From: Deinandra increscens subsp. villosa
Taxonomy: Eukaryota; Streptophyta; Magnoliopsida; Asterales; Asteraceae
Length of the DNA stretch: 64,000 bases
Direction: 5' to 3'
Assembly (NCBI GenBank): GCA_039602395.1
Contig: JBCNJP010000003.1
Span: 14,611,876 to 14,675,875, forward strand
Both the position numbers and the translations under genes were made by a program. This document shows, piece by piece, positions 1 through 9,820 of this stretch. The notes below the pieces were generated by a model that was not told the origin of the DNA, did no database searches, and was given only the letters and a program-made list of their open reading frames with translations. Position 1 is the stretch's first letter, and every line of letters begins with the position of its first letter.

Positions 1-1010
1 TGGAGACCAAAATGTAAATGACCTTATTGTTGAGATTTTATAACAAACACAATCTGTCCTCTGTCTTCATTCATCTGTTTTTACAATTTTTGAATTCTTC
101 TTCTTCTTCTTCCACATTGCAGATCAATGCTGCTTTTTGTGGTTCTGGTTTTTAAAAAATAGGACCGGTTCCCGACACAAACAAACTAACTAAATGATTT
201 GATCATCGCGTGCGTTTCAAGCTCCAAAACCATAAAGAAAAGTAGAATAAACCTAATCTAAACTAAACTAAGGAGAAATACATATATATGATCATATGAA
301 ATTGTACTTTCTTTCTCAATTGATCTTGAAAAGATAAACCTCTAGTAATAGTAGTAAACAAACAATCTTAACTTGTTCTAATAACTACATAAACGTTATG
401 ATGATTGATATGCTTAACATAACCATTCAAACTAGACAAGTGAAGCTGAAGATGCTCCAGTTAAACCATTCAAACACCAAAAGTGAAATTGAAGCATAAG
501 CATAAAACCATTCACCATATATTTATTAATCTTGAAAGTTTAATCACTACCTTAAAAAAAAGTTATCAAAACGTAAGCATCACAGTCGAGTTTCTCAATC
601 TAATAAGATCTGCAATTTAGCAAATTGAACAAGCAGATTGATTATTAAGAATATACAACTTCCTCTTTCTGATCATCAAAACCAAATCTCCGTTTTTTTA
701 AACTGATCAAGGTAATTACACCAAATCAAAAACACAAAACAAAGTAAAAGCAGTAACAAGCATATAAACCTAATCGAGATCTAGGTTATCAAGTCCGAAA
801 CTGATTATTCAGGGGAAAACTACGTCTTACAACCGACTTACAAACATACATAAAAAACGTCGTAAATCGAATTTAAAACCCTAGATACATACCTCTTTCG
901 GAGATCGAACGATTTTGAATGACGAACACCAGAATTTAGAGATTTTTGCGAGAAAAATATGAGGTTATGGTAGCTTTTTGGGTGTCCGAAGCTAAGATGA
1001 ACGGCAACAG
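1..1010 (-). other. 5' UTR exon and first intron of a gene beyond the left edge
   Basis: Read on the minus strand, about 893-1010 looks like a transcribed leader (TC-rich, ending in CCGAAAGAG) followed at 892 by a good donor, GTATGTATC. Downstream comes T-rich intron-like DNA with the common plant leader motif CTAGGGTTTT. No start codon or coding exon can be recognised, so the protein-coding part probably lies left of base 1. The call rests only on splice consensus and composition. The rest of the stretch is AT-rich and shows no ORF of note. Confidence 0.35.
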
Positions 1011-1984
1011 AGGTTTCTAGAATTCTATTTACGGGTTACCTAAATTTTGGTGTAAACTTAAAATCCAAATAAGATATCCCACTCTTTGATAATTTAATTA
1101 TCATTCAATTGTTCTCAAATAGACTCCTTCAGTAATGTTAATGTGAAATCGAAATAATGAATCTTAATTTTTGATCATTTTATCATCGTCCAGTTATTCT
1201 TGAATAGGTCCAGCCCATTCAACGATGTAAAATGTAGATTTTTAAAATTGATAAATCTAAATTCGTAAAGAAAATCTATTTATAAAGGTTTTTCTTACAC
1301 TTGCGAAACATAAAGTTTGTTAAAGAAAACAGAATCCTAGCAATGAAGCCACACCACGCTTTGCGTTAGTCGTAGTTTTAAGCGTTTCACCTATAAGAAC
1401 GTCGGAAGTAGGAGATTGTTAAGTACAATATTTATATTACAAAACCTAATAAATTATTATGAACATAAAGTTTGCTAAACGGGTTAGGAAAAAACTGCAC
1501 CTATAAATAGAAACAAAATATAAATAGAAATCAGGACAAAAGAAAAAAAAGTCTATGAGGGTAGAATATGAGTCTCTAGCCGGTTCGAACAATTACATCG
1601 TACTTAACCACTCCGTAAAGGAATAAGGTGTAAACAAATTATGGTTACATTAGAATACTATATATTAATAGATTTTATTAAAAAATATATTTGAAATCAC
1701 TAGAGATACAACAATATAAAATATGTGGAATAATTATTTGTTCCAAAAAGAAAAAGAAAAGAGGGTACTAAAAATGTGGAATAATTATTTGTTGCAAAAA
1801 GAAAAAGAAAAGAAGGTATTAAAAAGAAATTTGCCAGAAAGGGGTCCCAGTTTCGAACCCAAGTCCCTAGCGTAGAAACTAACATACGCACAACTAGGAC
1901 AGTCCCACCATTACGAACTAAACTGTTGTGCTAAAAAGAAAAAAGAAAAGAGGGTTTTAATTTATTTTTATTTTTTTGCCAAAA
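1011..1984. other. AT-rich intergenic DNA, no gene seen
   Basis: No coding or RNA feature is recognisable. A diverged copy of the GTTTCGAACCC-containing motif that heads the downstream tandem duplication occurs near 1847-1910. A short duplicated block of A/G-rich sequence lies at 1722-1822. Confidence 0.4.
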
Positions 1985-3805
1985 AGGGTTTCCAGGTTTC
2001 GAACCCCGGTTCCCAGCCTGCAAACCCAACCCAACATGCTCATCACTAGGTCAGTGCATCCGTTGTGAAACAAAATGTAAGCCATGGTATATAAGATACA
2101 CGAAAAGTCAACAGGGTGACAAGCAAGTAGATGTGTTCCCTGTTGTGACCTGTAAGAGTTACACCGAGAATAACGAGAATTTATATCGCTTAATTAATTA
2201 ACCGATATTGTATGAAAACGAAATGACTAGTAAATATTAGTTATACTATTTATAAATAATTAGTCATTGAATATTATTATTAATTTATTAATAATAATTT
2301 ACAGAAAATAATTATTACTAGTTAATAATTAAAATCGATGAAATAATAATATTGATTGTTATTTAAATAAATAAACGTTAAACTAAATAAAGTAGATGTA
2401 TTTAGGTAGTTTATTTAAAATGGTGGATGGATAATTATTCAGTTAAATTTAACTGATAATTATCCATAACTCGAATGGATAAATATGGGAGAATAAATAA
2501 TTGTGGTTTATCCACAATTGCTTTGAGGATAAGCCAAGGAAATAATAAATAAATCAGTTGTGTTTTATGCACAACTAAAACACAACTGGTTTATAGTGCC
2601 TATATAAAGGGAACCTAAATATTGATTTAGGTGGAACAATTTTCTCCTCCCTAGTCACCTAAAATTTTCGGCCTTCTCTCCCCTCTGCAATAGTTGTCGT
2701 CGGCAACCCACAACGGTCGCCCGCCCTCTGACCGAGAACCACTTCTCCGATCGAAAACCTTCATCCGGTCGAGAACCGGTTTTAGCCACCGTCGCAGATC
2801 GCCGGTGACTCTCCTGTCGCCGTCGCCTGCGAAAGGGGTTATCCTCTAAAAAGGGGTTTCCAAGTTTCGAACCCGGGGTTCCCAGCCTGCAAACCCAACC
2901 CAACATGCTCATCACTGAGCCAGTGCATCGTTGTGAACACAAAATGTAAGCCGTGGTATATAAGATACACGAAAAGTCAACAGGGTGGCAAGCAAGTAGA
3001 TGTGTTCCCTGTTTGACATTGGCAATGAATTATAGATAATTGTTGGATATTGTATGTCTAGACCCGACAAATAAAGGACCAGACCCGACAAATTAAGGAT
3101 CAGACCCGGTTGTGACCTGTAAGAGTTACATCGAGGCCAACGAGAATTTATGTCGCTTAATTAAATAACCGATATTATATGAAAACGAAATGACTAGTTA
3201 ATATTATTTATACTAGTTATAAATAATTAGTCATTGAATATTATTATTAATTTATTAATAATAATTTACAGAAAATAATTATTACTAGTTAATAATTAAA
3301 GTCCGTGAAATAATAATATTGATTGTAATTATTTAAATAAATAATCGTTAAATTAAATAAAGTAGATGTATTTAAGTAGTTTATTTAAAATGGTGGATGG
3401 ATAATTATTCAGTTAAATTTAACTGATAATTATCCATAACTCGAATGGATAAATATGGGAGAATAACAATTGTGGTTTATCCACAATTGCTTGGAGGATA
3501 AGCCAAAAAAATAATAAATAAATCAGTTGTCTTTTATGCACAACTGGTTTATGATGCTTATATAAAGGGAACCTATATATTGATTTAGGTGGAACCTAAA
3601 ATTTTCGGCATTTTCCCCCCTTTGCGACAGTCGCAGCCGACAACCCACAGCGGTCGTCCGCCCTCCAACCGAAAACCACTTCTCGAGTCAAAAACCTCCC
3701 TCCCGGTCGAAAACCTCCCTCCCGGTCGAAAACCTCCATCTGGTCGAGAACCGGTTTTAACCTTCGTCGCAGATCGTCGGCGACCCTCCTATCACCGCCA
3801 CCATT
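1985..3805. repeat. Imperfect tandem duplication, ~0.85 and ~0.95 kb units
   Basis: Unit 1 is about 1985-2835 and unit 2 about 2853-3805. Both begin with GGGTTTCCA, a GTTTCGAACCC block and CAGCCTGCAAACCCAACCC. They continue through the same AT-rich body and share a TATA-like TATATAAAGGG (2601 and 3559) followed by the same GC-rich leader-like tract. Unit 2 has about 100 extra bases (3012-3110) made partly of a 21-base repeat starting AGACCCGACAAAT. Two copies of one TATA-bearing unit in direct orientation fit tandem LTRs or a duplicated promoter. No PBS, polypurine tract or coding region was seen, so the class is open. Confidence 0.6.
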
Positions 3806-4701
3806 TGAGCCAATTCCCAGCCCGGTGCTACCCCGTCGCGAACCACCATTGTCGCTCACGCTCCAGCCGTCGCGCCACCTCCCGTAGTCGCCACTTCCCT
3901 GCCTTCGTACAACGCCGTCTCTTGGTGCGTTTTCTGCTGTGATCTTGTATCAACGATGACTATATATCCTTATCTATTTATTTAGATATAAATGTAATAT
4001 TATGTTAGATATACTTGTGGTTTTACTACCACAATTATATCTGACTATTATTTACATGATTAAATATATATAGTTTTCAAGTGGAATTTACGTGTGAAGC
4101 GTGCGAAGGGATCTTGGCCAATGATCTGTGTGTTCTTTTGGATCTGACGACGAATAATTGTTTTAATGTTTTAAGCGTGACTTTGCATGGATTATTAATT
4201 AAAAAAAGGGTAACAGAGTCTTTTAAATAAAACAAAAAGGGTAGCACCGTCTTTTTACAATAAAATGGAAACACGCAAAAGACTTTTGAATACGCATAGC
4301 AACAACAAAACACACAACGCTTCTAAAACAACATAATAATTACGCATAGGGTGTGCTTTTTCACACAAGCCTTTAAAAATCACTCATAGCTATTTTTTGA
4401 GCTACATAGCAGCAATAAAACGCGCAAGCCTTGTAAAAGATCGCTATAATCAGTCATAGGTATATATTTTTATGCAAGGTTTAAAAAAAATAAATTAAAT
4501 GGTTAGTTAACCTCAAAGTTATCACGCAAGTAGTAATTAAGTTCATTTTATTTTGTCACACAGTATCATTATCACGCATTAAAAAGATATAACACATGAA
4601 AAGTAAAAATTAACGCAAACGTAATAAAAAGCAAAACATTAAACATCTAACATTATTCAACATAAAAATCCGTCAAAAGATCACAAAACAAAACGATAAA
4701 A
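3806..4701. other. Non-coding stretch, start of the TCACGCA-rich region
   Basis: No gene is recognisable. From about 4290 onward short words of the type ACGCATAG, CACGCAAG and TCACGCA begin to recur. They continue to about 8270, through the transposase-related sequences that follow. Confidence 0.4.
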
Positions 4702-5040
4702 CTAGACAAAAGAAGCAAGGAAATCCAACTTCAACTCCACAGACAGGTTAATAAACCTCAAAATACTTTCGTTCGCTTGAATTTGCTCCTCATCGGCTAC
4801 ACCCAACTCTGACAAAAACAACACAGAAAGATCACGCAACGACGACTGAGTCATTGCAAGCAAATCATCCGTGATTTTTTCACGGTCGGTTAAACCAGAT
4901 TTTGACACCTTAAGGTGTTGCTTCATCACATCACTAAACAATACATCCTTTGAGAACTGCTTCAACACTTTCTCACGCAATTTCTATTTGAGATTGTGGG
5001 AGGAAGGTGGTGTAGCTGACGAAGAAGATGATGAAGCCAT
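4702..5040 (-). pseudogene. Small unknown protein gene interrupted by a stop
   Basis: The minus-strand frame opens with ATG at 5040-5038 and a serine-rich start. It meets a TAG at 4986-4984, then runs openly through KLREKVLKQFSKDV to a stop at 4702, about 112 codons in all. The downstream part is hydrophilic and helix-prone with no motif I recognise. The TCACGCA-rich surroundings link it to the transposase-like block to its right. It could be an exon of a longer gene rather than a broken ORF. Confidence 0.35.
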
Positions 5041-5306
5041 TTTCAGTGTGAAGGATTTTCTTCTCACAAAAGTAGAAGAAAACAAATATATAGAATATCA
5101 CGCAACTCATTATAAAAAAGCTAAAAAACCATAAAAACCCTAATATTCTCAAATCGGATTGTCAATATTCAGACATCACTTAATTTTAAAAATAAATATA
5201 ATAAAAAATAATCGAAAATCACGCACCACCTATATAAACATCCTAAACGATGAAACCCCTAAAACCATTTCATTACAACACCAAAAACTACAAAAATAAG
5301 TAGTTT

Positions 5307-5474
5307 ATGGCTTCTTCGTCTACATCACAAGAGCTCAAAATGTATAAGGATCTGATGAAAAAAAACAATTGATGATGAAAAACTCTTGGATCAAGTTACA
5401 AGAAGCTCCTTAAGGATACTCTGGAAAAGAATAAACACAAAAGAAATGGATTGAAAGGAATTGAAAATTTCTAG
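5307..5474 (+). pseudogene. Internally deleted copy of the 7475 small ORF
   Basis: The start (MASSSTSQELKM-like) and the end (LEKNKHKRNGLKGIENF-like) match the intact 110-codon ORF at 7475-7807. The middle is missing: the deletion joins sequence just after the ACAAGAAGCTCCTTA tract to GATACTCTGGAAAAG. An extra A in the run near 5357 also shifts the frame. The leader upstream (AAACCATTTCATTACAACACCAAAAACTA) matches the leader of the 7475 copy, so the two are duplicates in direct orientation. Confidence 0.5.
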
Positions 5475-5689
5475 GTCAATGTTTATTTTCATTTTTCTTT
5501 CTCAATGTCAATGCTTAGATTAATTAATCAATGAAGCTATCGAAAATCTTTGTCTCTACACAAACATAACATATATTAATATTACGCAAAATATTCTAAA
5601 ATCACGCAAGCAATTATAAAAAACGCACGTCATTATTAAACCGAAATCACGCAAACCTTACACAAAAAGCTAAAAACCCTATTCCTCAC

Positions 5690-7438
5690 CATCATCTCCT
5701 GCATACCCTTTGTTAGCTCTGCATGTCCTTCTATCATGACCTTATAAACCACATATCAAGCAATTGTGACTCCTTTTACCGGCACGACTACTAGCTTGTT
5801 CCTTCTTTGATTTAATTCTTTTATGAGAACCACGACCCTTGTTTTTAATACCACTAGGAAGTCTCGTGGTACCATCAATTGGCTGATTAGCCCTTAAAAT
5901 CTCAGCGAACCTATCTTTCTGATTTTTCAGATACAACCGGTCGATTATCTTCATCAGCATTCATCATTTCTTTCATTTGATCCCTACAGAACACATGGCC
6001 TCAAGATTTGGAAAAAGATGATTTATAATGTATTTATATGATAACATTATATCACGCAAAACTTTATCTAATTCCTCAGCACTGACAAAATCAAAGTTGT
6101 TGAAAGCAATAGCTGCTTTGGCTTTATTAGGCACAACTTCCTTTGTCCACCACTTCATGATATACTTTTTGGGAAATTCAACAACCTCAAACATTTTAAA
6201 AACATAAAAGATATGATAGCACAACAAACCATAACATTCAAAACGTTTAGAACTACAAGTGATGTTATATCACCATCAATCCTTGTGAAAATAACCTACA
6301 AAATAAAACACATGTTAATAAAAATATCACGCATGGTACATTTCAAAAATAACACACGTACAATTAAAAAAATTAATTGCAGTATATAATATAATCACGC
6401 ATAAAAGAACAACTTACTTCTAAAAGACCAAGTCCAACAGCAACCCAATCTTTAATAATAACCTTGGCACTATTCTCTCCAGGTATAGTATTCACACCTA
6501 AACAATTCTTAAAAGCGCCATACATCTCATCTTGAACATCATTAAACATGGCCCTGGTATAGACGCGTGCAACTTGTTCTTCAAGAAAAAATTCAGTCCA
6601 CATGTCAGGGAAGGAATATTTAGAATCATGGTCGTTCTTTTGATGAGTGTGCCTTTGAATCTCAATATAAGCTTCATAATGATTGAAATATTCCAGGAGT
6701 GTCATATGAGAATTTGTAACCTGAGAAAAAAAAGATATTTACTCTCCGATCTTGATGTTGTACGCATAAGCCCAGACATCCACTCATCTAGAAAATAAGC
6801 ATGAATCCACATAGATCTCATCTAAAAAATAAGCAGGAATCCACATAGATCTCATCTCAAACATATCTCTCAGCCACTTGTTAGATATCAAATCATAATC
6901 AGTCATCACTTTTTGCCACTCAACATAAAAAACATCAGGGTCAATAGAATCCTTCCAGACAATGCTACACGTGGCTTTTTTAAAATCATCATTATTACAC
7001 AAAGCTGTCCCAACCTTTAAACAAATTGAAAAAGTAAAAACGCAAAGAAATTATCTATCATGTAATAACGCATTTGGTTTTATGATCACGCAAACATTGG
7101 AAAATAATAACGCATCTTATTTCAAAAATCACGCAAGTATTGATATGTAATAACGCAACCGAATGATCAAAAGTTATATAACGAACCTTATCTGCAACTT
7201 TCTGCATTATGTGCCACATACACAGTCGATGACGGGACTCGTTGAAAATACTTTCAACTGCTATCTTCATAGCAGGGTCTTGATCTGTAACAACAACCTT
7301 AGGATGAGAACCAAATGACTTCAAAAACATTTCAAGAAGCCACTTATATGAATCGGTAGTTTCAGATGACAGCAAACCGAAACCAAATGAAACATTACCC
7401 AAATAATTAATCCTAAACGATGAAAACCCTAATACCAT
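5690..7438 (-). pseudogene. FAR1-related / MULE-type transposase relic
   Basis: Read right to left, separate open pieces resemble a FAR1-related protein, the plant family derived from Mutator-like transposases. The 7438-7200 piece has the MULE core pattern, with TTDSYKWLLEMFLKSF, VVTDQDPAM (acidic catalytic-type position) and RHRLCMWHI. Pieces at 7002-6784 (FYVEWQKVMTDYDL) and 6705-6373 (WTEFFLEEQVARVYTRAMF) fit the downstream region. The 6227-5973 piece is weaker. The 5960-5690 piece is basic and ends in a C-x2-C zinc-knuckle-like CLICG. Stops, frame changes and intron-like gaps separate the pieces and no N-terminal FAR1 domain was seen, so this is a relic. Some gaps may be true introns. Confidence 0.65.
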
Positions 7439-7474
7439 TTCATTGCAACACCAAAAACTATAAAAAAGAATTCA

Positions 7475-7807
7475 ATGGCTTTCACATCTACATCAAAAGA
7501 GCTAAATATGGTGAAGGATCTTATCAAATTAACCATCGATGACAAAAAACTCTTGGATCAGGTCACAAGAAACTCCTTAGGGATGCTCATAATCATGACA
7601 TCAAATAACGTCAAGGATGATATCAACCTGATCACGGAACTCATCGAAGAAGAGACAACCTACATCCTTGAGATGGCTGCCACCTACACTTCTGAACAAG
7701 TCAGGCTCGATATTGAGATCATTGGGAAGGTGAAGGAACTGTTGGCAGATACTCTGGAAAAGAATAAACGTAAAATAAATGGATTGAAAGGAATTGAAAG
7801 TTTCTAG
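7475..7807 (+). CDS. Small unknown protein, 110 aa, helix-rich
   Basis: An intact ORF from ATG 7475 to TAG 7807. It is acidic-basic mixed, leucine and isoleucine rich, and looks mostly helical, for example in DINLITELIEEETTYILEMA and VKELLADTLEKNKRK. No signal peptide, membrane segment or known motif is visible. It starts 37 bases beyond the left end of the FAR1-like piece on the other strand, so the two could share a divergent promoter. A deleted duplicate sits at 5307-5474. It may be a genuine small gene or cargo of the surrounding transposon block; I do not recognise the family. Confidence 0.4.
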   Translation: MAFTSTSKELNMVKDLIKLTIDDKKLLDQVTRNSLGMLIIMTSNNVKDDINLITELIEEETTYILEMAATYTSEQVRLDIEIIGKVKELLADTLEKNKRKINGLKGIESF

Positions 7808-8019
7808 ATCAATGTTTATTTTTATTTTTTCTTTCTCAATGTCAATGCTTAGATTAATATTTCAATGAAGCTATCAAAAATCTTTGTCTCTACACATGAA
7901 AATCCTTATTTTTACACAAAGATAACACATGTTGATATTACGCTAAAAATTCTAAAATTACGCAAGCAATTATAAAAAACGCACGTCACTATTACACCAA
8001 AATCATGCAAACCTTATAC

Positions 8020-8450
8020 AAAAATCTAAAAATCATATTCCTCATCATCATATTCTGCATCGCCTTTGTCAGCTTTGCATGTCCTTCTATCATACCCTTT
8101 TAAACCACATATCAAGCATTTGCGGCTTCTTATACTGGCACAAATACTAGCTTGTTCCTTCTTTGATTTAATTCTTTTATGAGAACCATGGTATATTTCA
8201 AAAATAACGCAAGTATATTTCAAAAATAACACAAGTATATAATATATAATCACGCATAAAAAAACAACTTACTTCTAAAAAACCAAGTCCAACAACAGCC
8301 CAATCTTTAATAATAACTTTGGCAATATTCTCTCCAGGTATAATATTCACACCTAGACAGTTCTTAAAAGCACAATACATCTCATCTTCAACATCATTAA
8401 ACATGGCCCTGGTATAGATGCGTGCAGCTTGTTCTTCAAGAAAAAATTGA
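8020..8450 (-). pseudogene. Second, internally deleted FAR1-like fragment
   Basis: 8034-8195 repeats the zinc-knuckle end of the first relic (CLICGLKGYDRRTCKADKG). 8195-8450 repeats the part around ARVYTRAMFNDV to KVIIKDW. The intervening ~0.5 kb present in the first copy (about 5830-6370) is missing here. The fragment runs into the assembly gap at 8454, so its other end is unknown. Two near-identical copies beside an N block suggest that the gap reflects repeat collapse. Confidence 0.6.
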
Positions 8451-8453
8451 CAC

Positions 8454-8953
8454 NNNNNNNNNNNNNNNNNNNNNNNNNNNNNNNNNNNNNNNNNNNNNNN
8501 NNNNNNNNNNNNNNNNNNNNNNNNNNNNNNNNNNNNNNNNNNNNNNNNNNNNNNNNNNNNNNNNNNNNNNNNNNNNNNNNNNNNNNNNNNNNNNNNNNNN
8601 NNNNNNNNNNNNNNNNNNNNNNNNNNNNNNNNNNNNNNNNNNNNNNNNNNNNNNNNNNNNNNNNNNNNNNNNNNNNNNNNNNNNNNNNNNNNNNNNNNNN
8701 NNNNNNNNNNNNNNNNNNNNNNNNNNNNNNNNNNNNNNNNNNNNNNNNNNNNNNNNNNNNNNNNNNNNNNNNNNNNNNNNNNNNNNNNNNNNNNNNNNNN
8801 NNNNNNNNNNNNNNNNNNNNNNNNNNNNNNNNNNNNNNNNNNNNNNNNNNNNNNNNNNNNNNNNNNNNNNNNNNNNNNNNNNNNNNNNNNNNNNNNNNNN
8901 NNNNNNNNNNNNNNNNNNNNNNNNNNNNNNNNNNNNNNNNNNNNNNNNNNNNN
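8454..8953. other. Assembly gap, 500 N
   Basis: Exactly 500 Ns, probably a fixed-size placeholder, so the true distance is unknown. Open frames drawn through it are meaningless. Confidence 0.98.
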
Positions 8954-9229
8954 GATCGGGTTAAGTGAGGCAATGTCGGGTTATAAGGATCCAATTTAGG
9001 ATCCGCGTGAAACTAAATTTGCGTGGTGAAAGATTTTTGGATTTTCCATACAATTGGAAAGGCTATGATGAGGACACATCATTATCATTCTGAAAACTTT
9101 TCGTTTATTATAATAGATAGAAGATAGATTGGACATGAAGATTTGAAGTTTTATTATTTTATACTTTAGATATAGGACTCTTAGTTCTTATATTAGACAC
9201 CCTAATTCTTTTGGTTACATTATACCGAT

Positions 9230-9511
9230 TTTTGTAGTTCACTACAAAAACTATATATACAACTGACATCTACAATACAATATAAATATAATTTTTTTGT
9301 TTAAAATCTAACCTTATTATAACTTTTGAGTTGTTATAGAGAAACTCAATTTCTACAGTCGTTTTGTCCAAAACGGTCGTTTCAAGCAAAACGAGGTGAC
9401 GTGTCGCGACGACGACAACCTTAAAATTCAGGGGGCCCCCTTTTCCACAAATCGTATTGAGGTCGTTTTGCTTGAAACGGTCGTTTTAAGGTCGTTTCAC
9501 ATGAAACGACC
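9230..9511. mobile_element. CACTA-type terminus with subterminal hairpins
   Basis: CACTACAAAAA, the usual end of plant En/Spm (CACTA) elements, occurs at 9239-9249 and is mirrored by TTTTTGTAGT at 9230-9239. It is followed by an inverted pair: CGTTTCAAGCAAAACGA at 9378-9394 and its exact complement at 9462-9478, around a loop holding GGGGGCCCCC. A near-perfect palindrome GGTCGTTTCA/TGAAACGACC lies at 9490-9511. A matching opposite CACTA end and target duplication were not found, so this is one terminus of a defective element or a foldback MITE. It sits about 300 bases upstream of the first photolyase gene. Confidence 0.4.
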
Positions 9512-9820
9512 GTAGAAAATATATAAATATATCAATTTTGTGGGTGGATATATAGAAAATATAGAAATGAAAAACTGAACGGCCGTTAAAAAGGAAAATA
9601 TAGAAAAACTGGAGCTTTATTGACTTTAAAGAGGCGATCGATCACATCAAGTTTGCTGCATTTAAGATATGACGTGTACACCGTTGGGGCCAACTAAAAC
9701 TGACGAGGTGTCCATCTTCAATACCACAGCCTCCCTCCACCCTCATTTTCCCTCCACTTCCTACTTATTTATAACTCCGATCTCCGGCGACCGCCATGCT
9801 CAGATCCCATCACTTCATCA

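Noticed and set aside
1985..2070. tRNA T-arm-like GTTTCGAACCC in the tandem repeat
   Set aside because: No acceptor stem or anticodon arm can be folded around it; it is part of the duplicated unit.
3589..3942. 117-residue Pro/Arg/Ser-rich ORF
   Set aside because: It lies in the GC-rich tail of the tandem unit, is not conserved in the other copy, and has an equal-length overlapping frame on the other strand.
8353..8994. Long open frames spanning the N block on both strands
   Set aside because: They exist only because Ns contain no stop codons; there is no sequence to support them.
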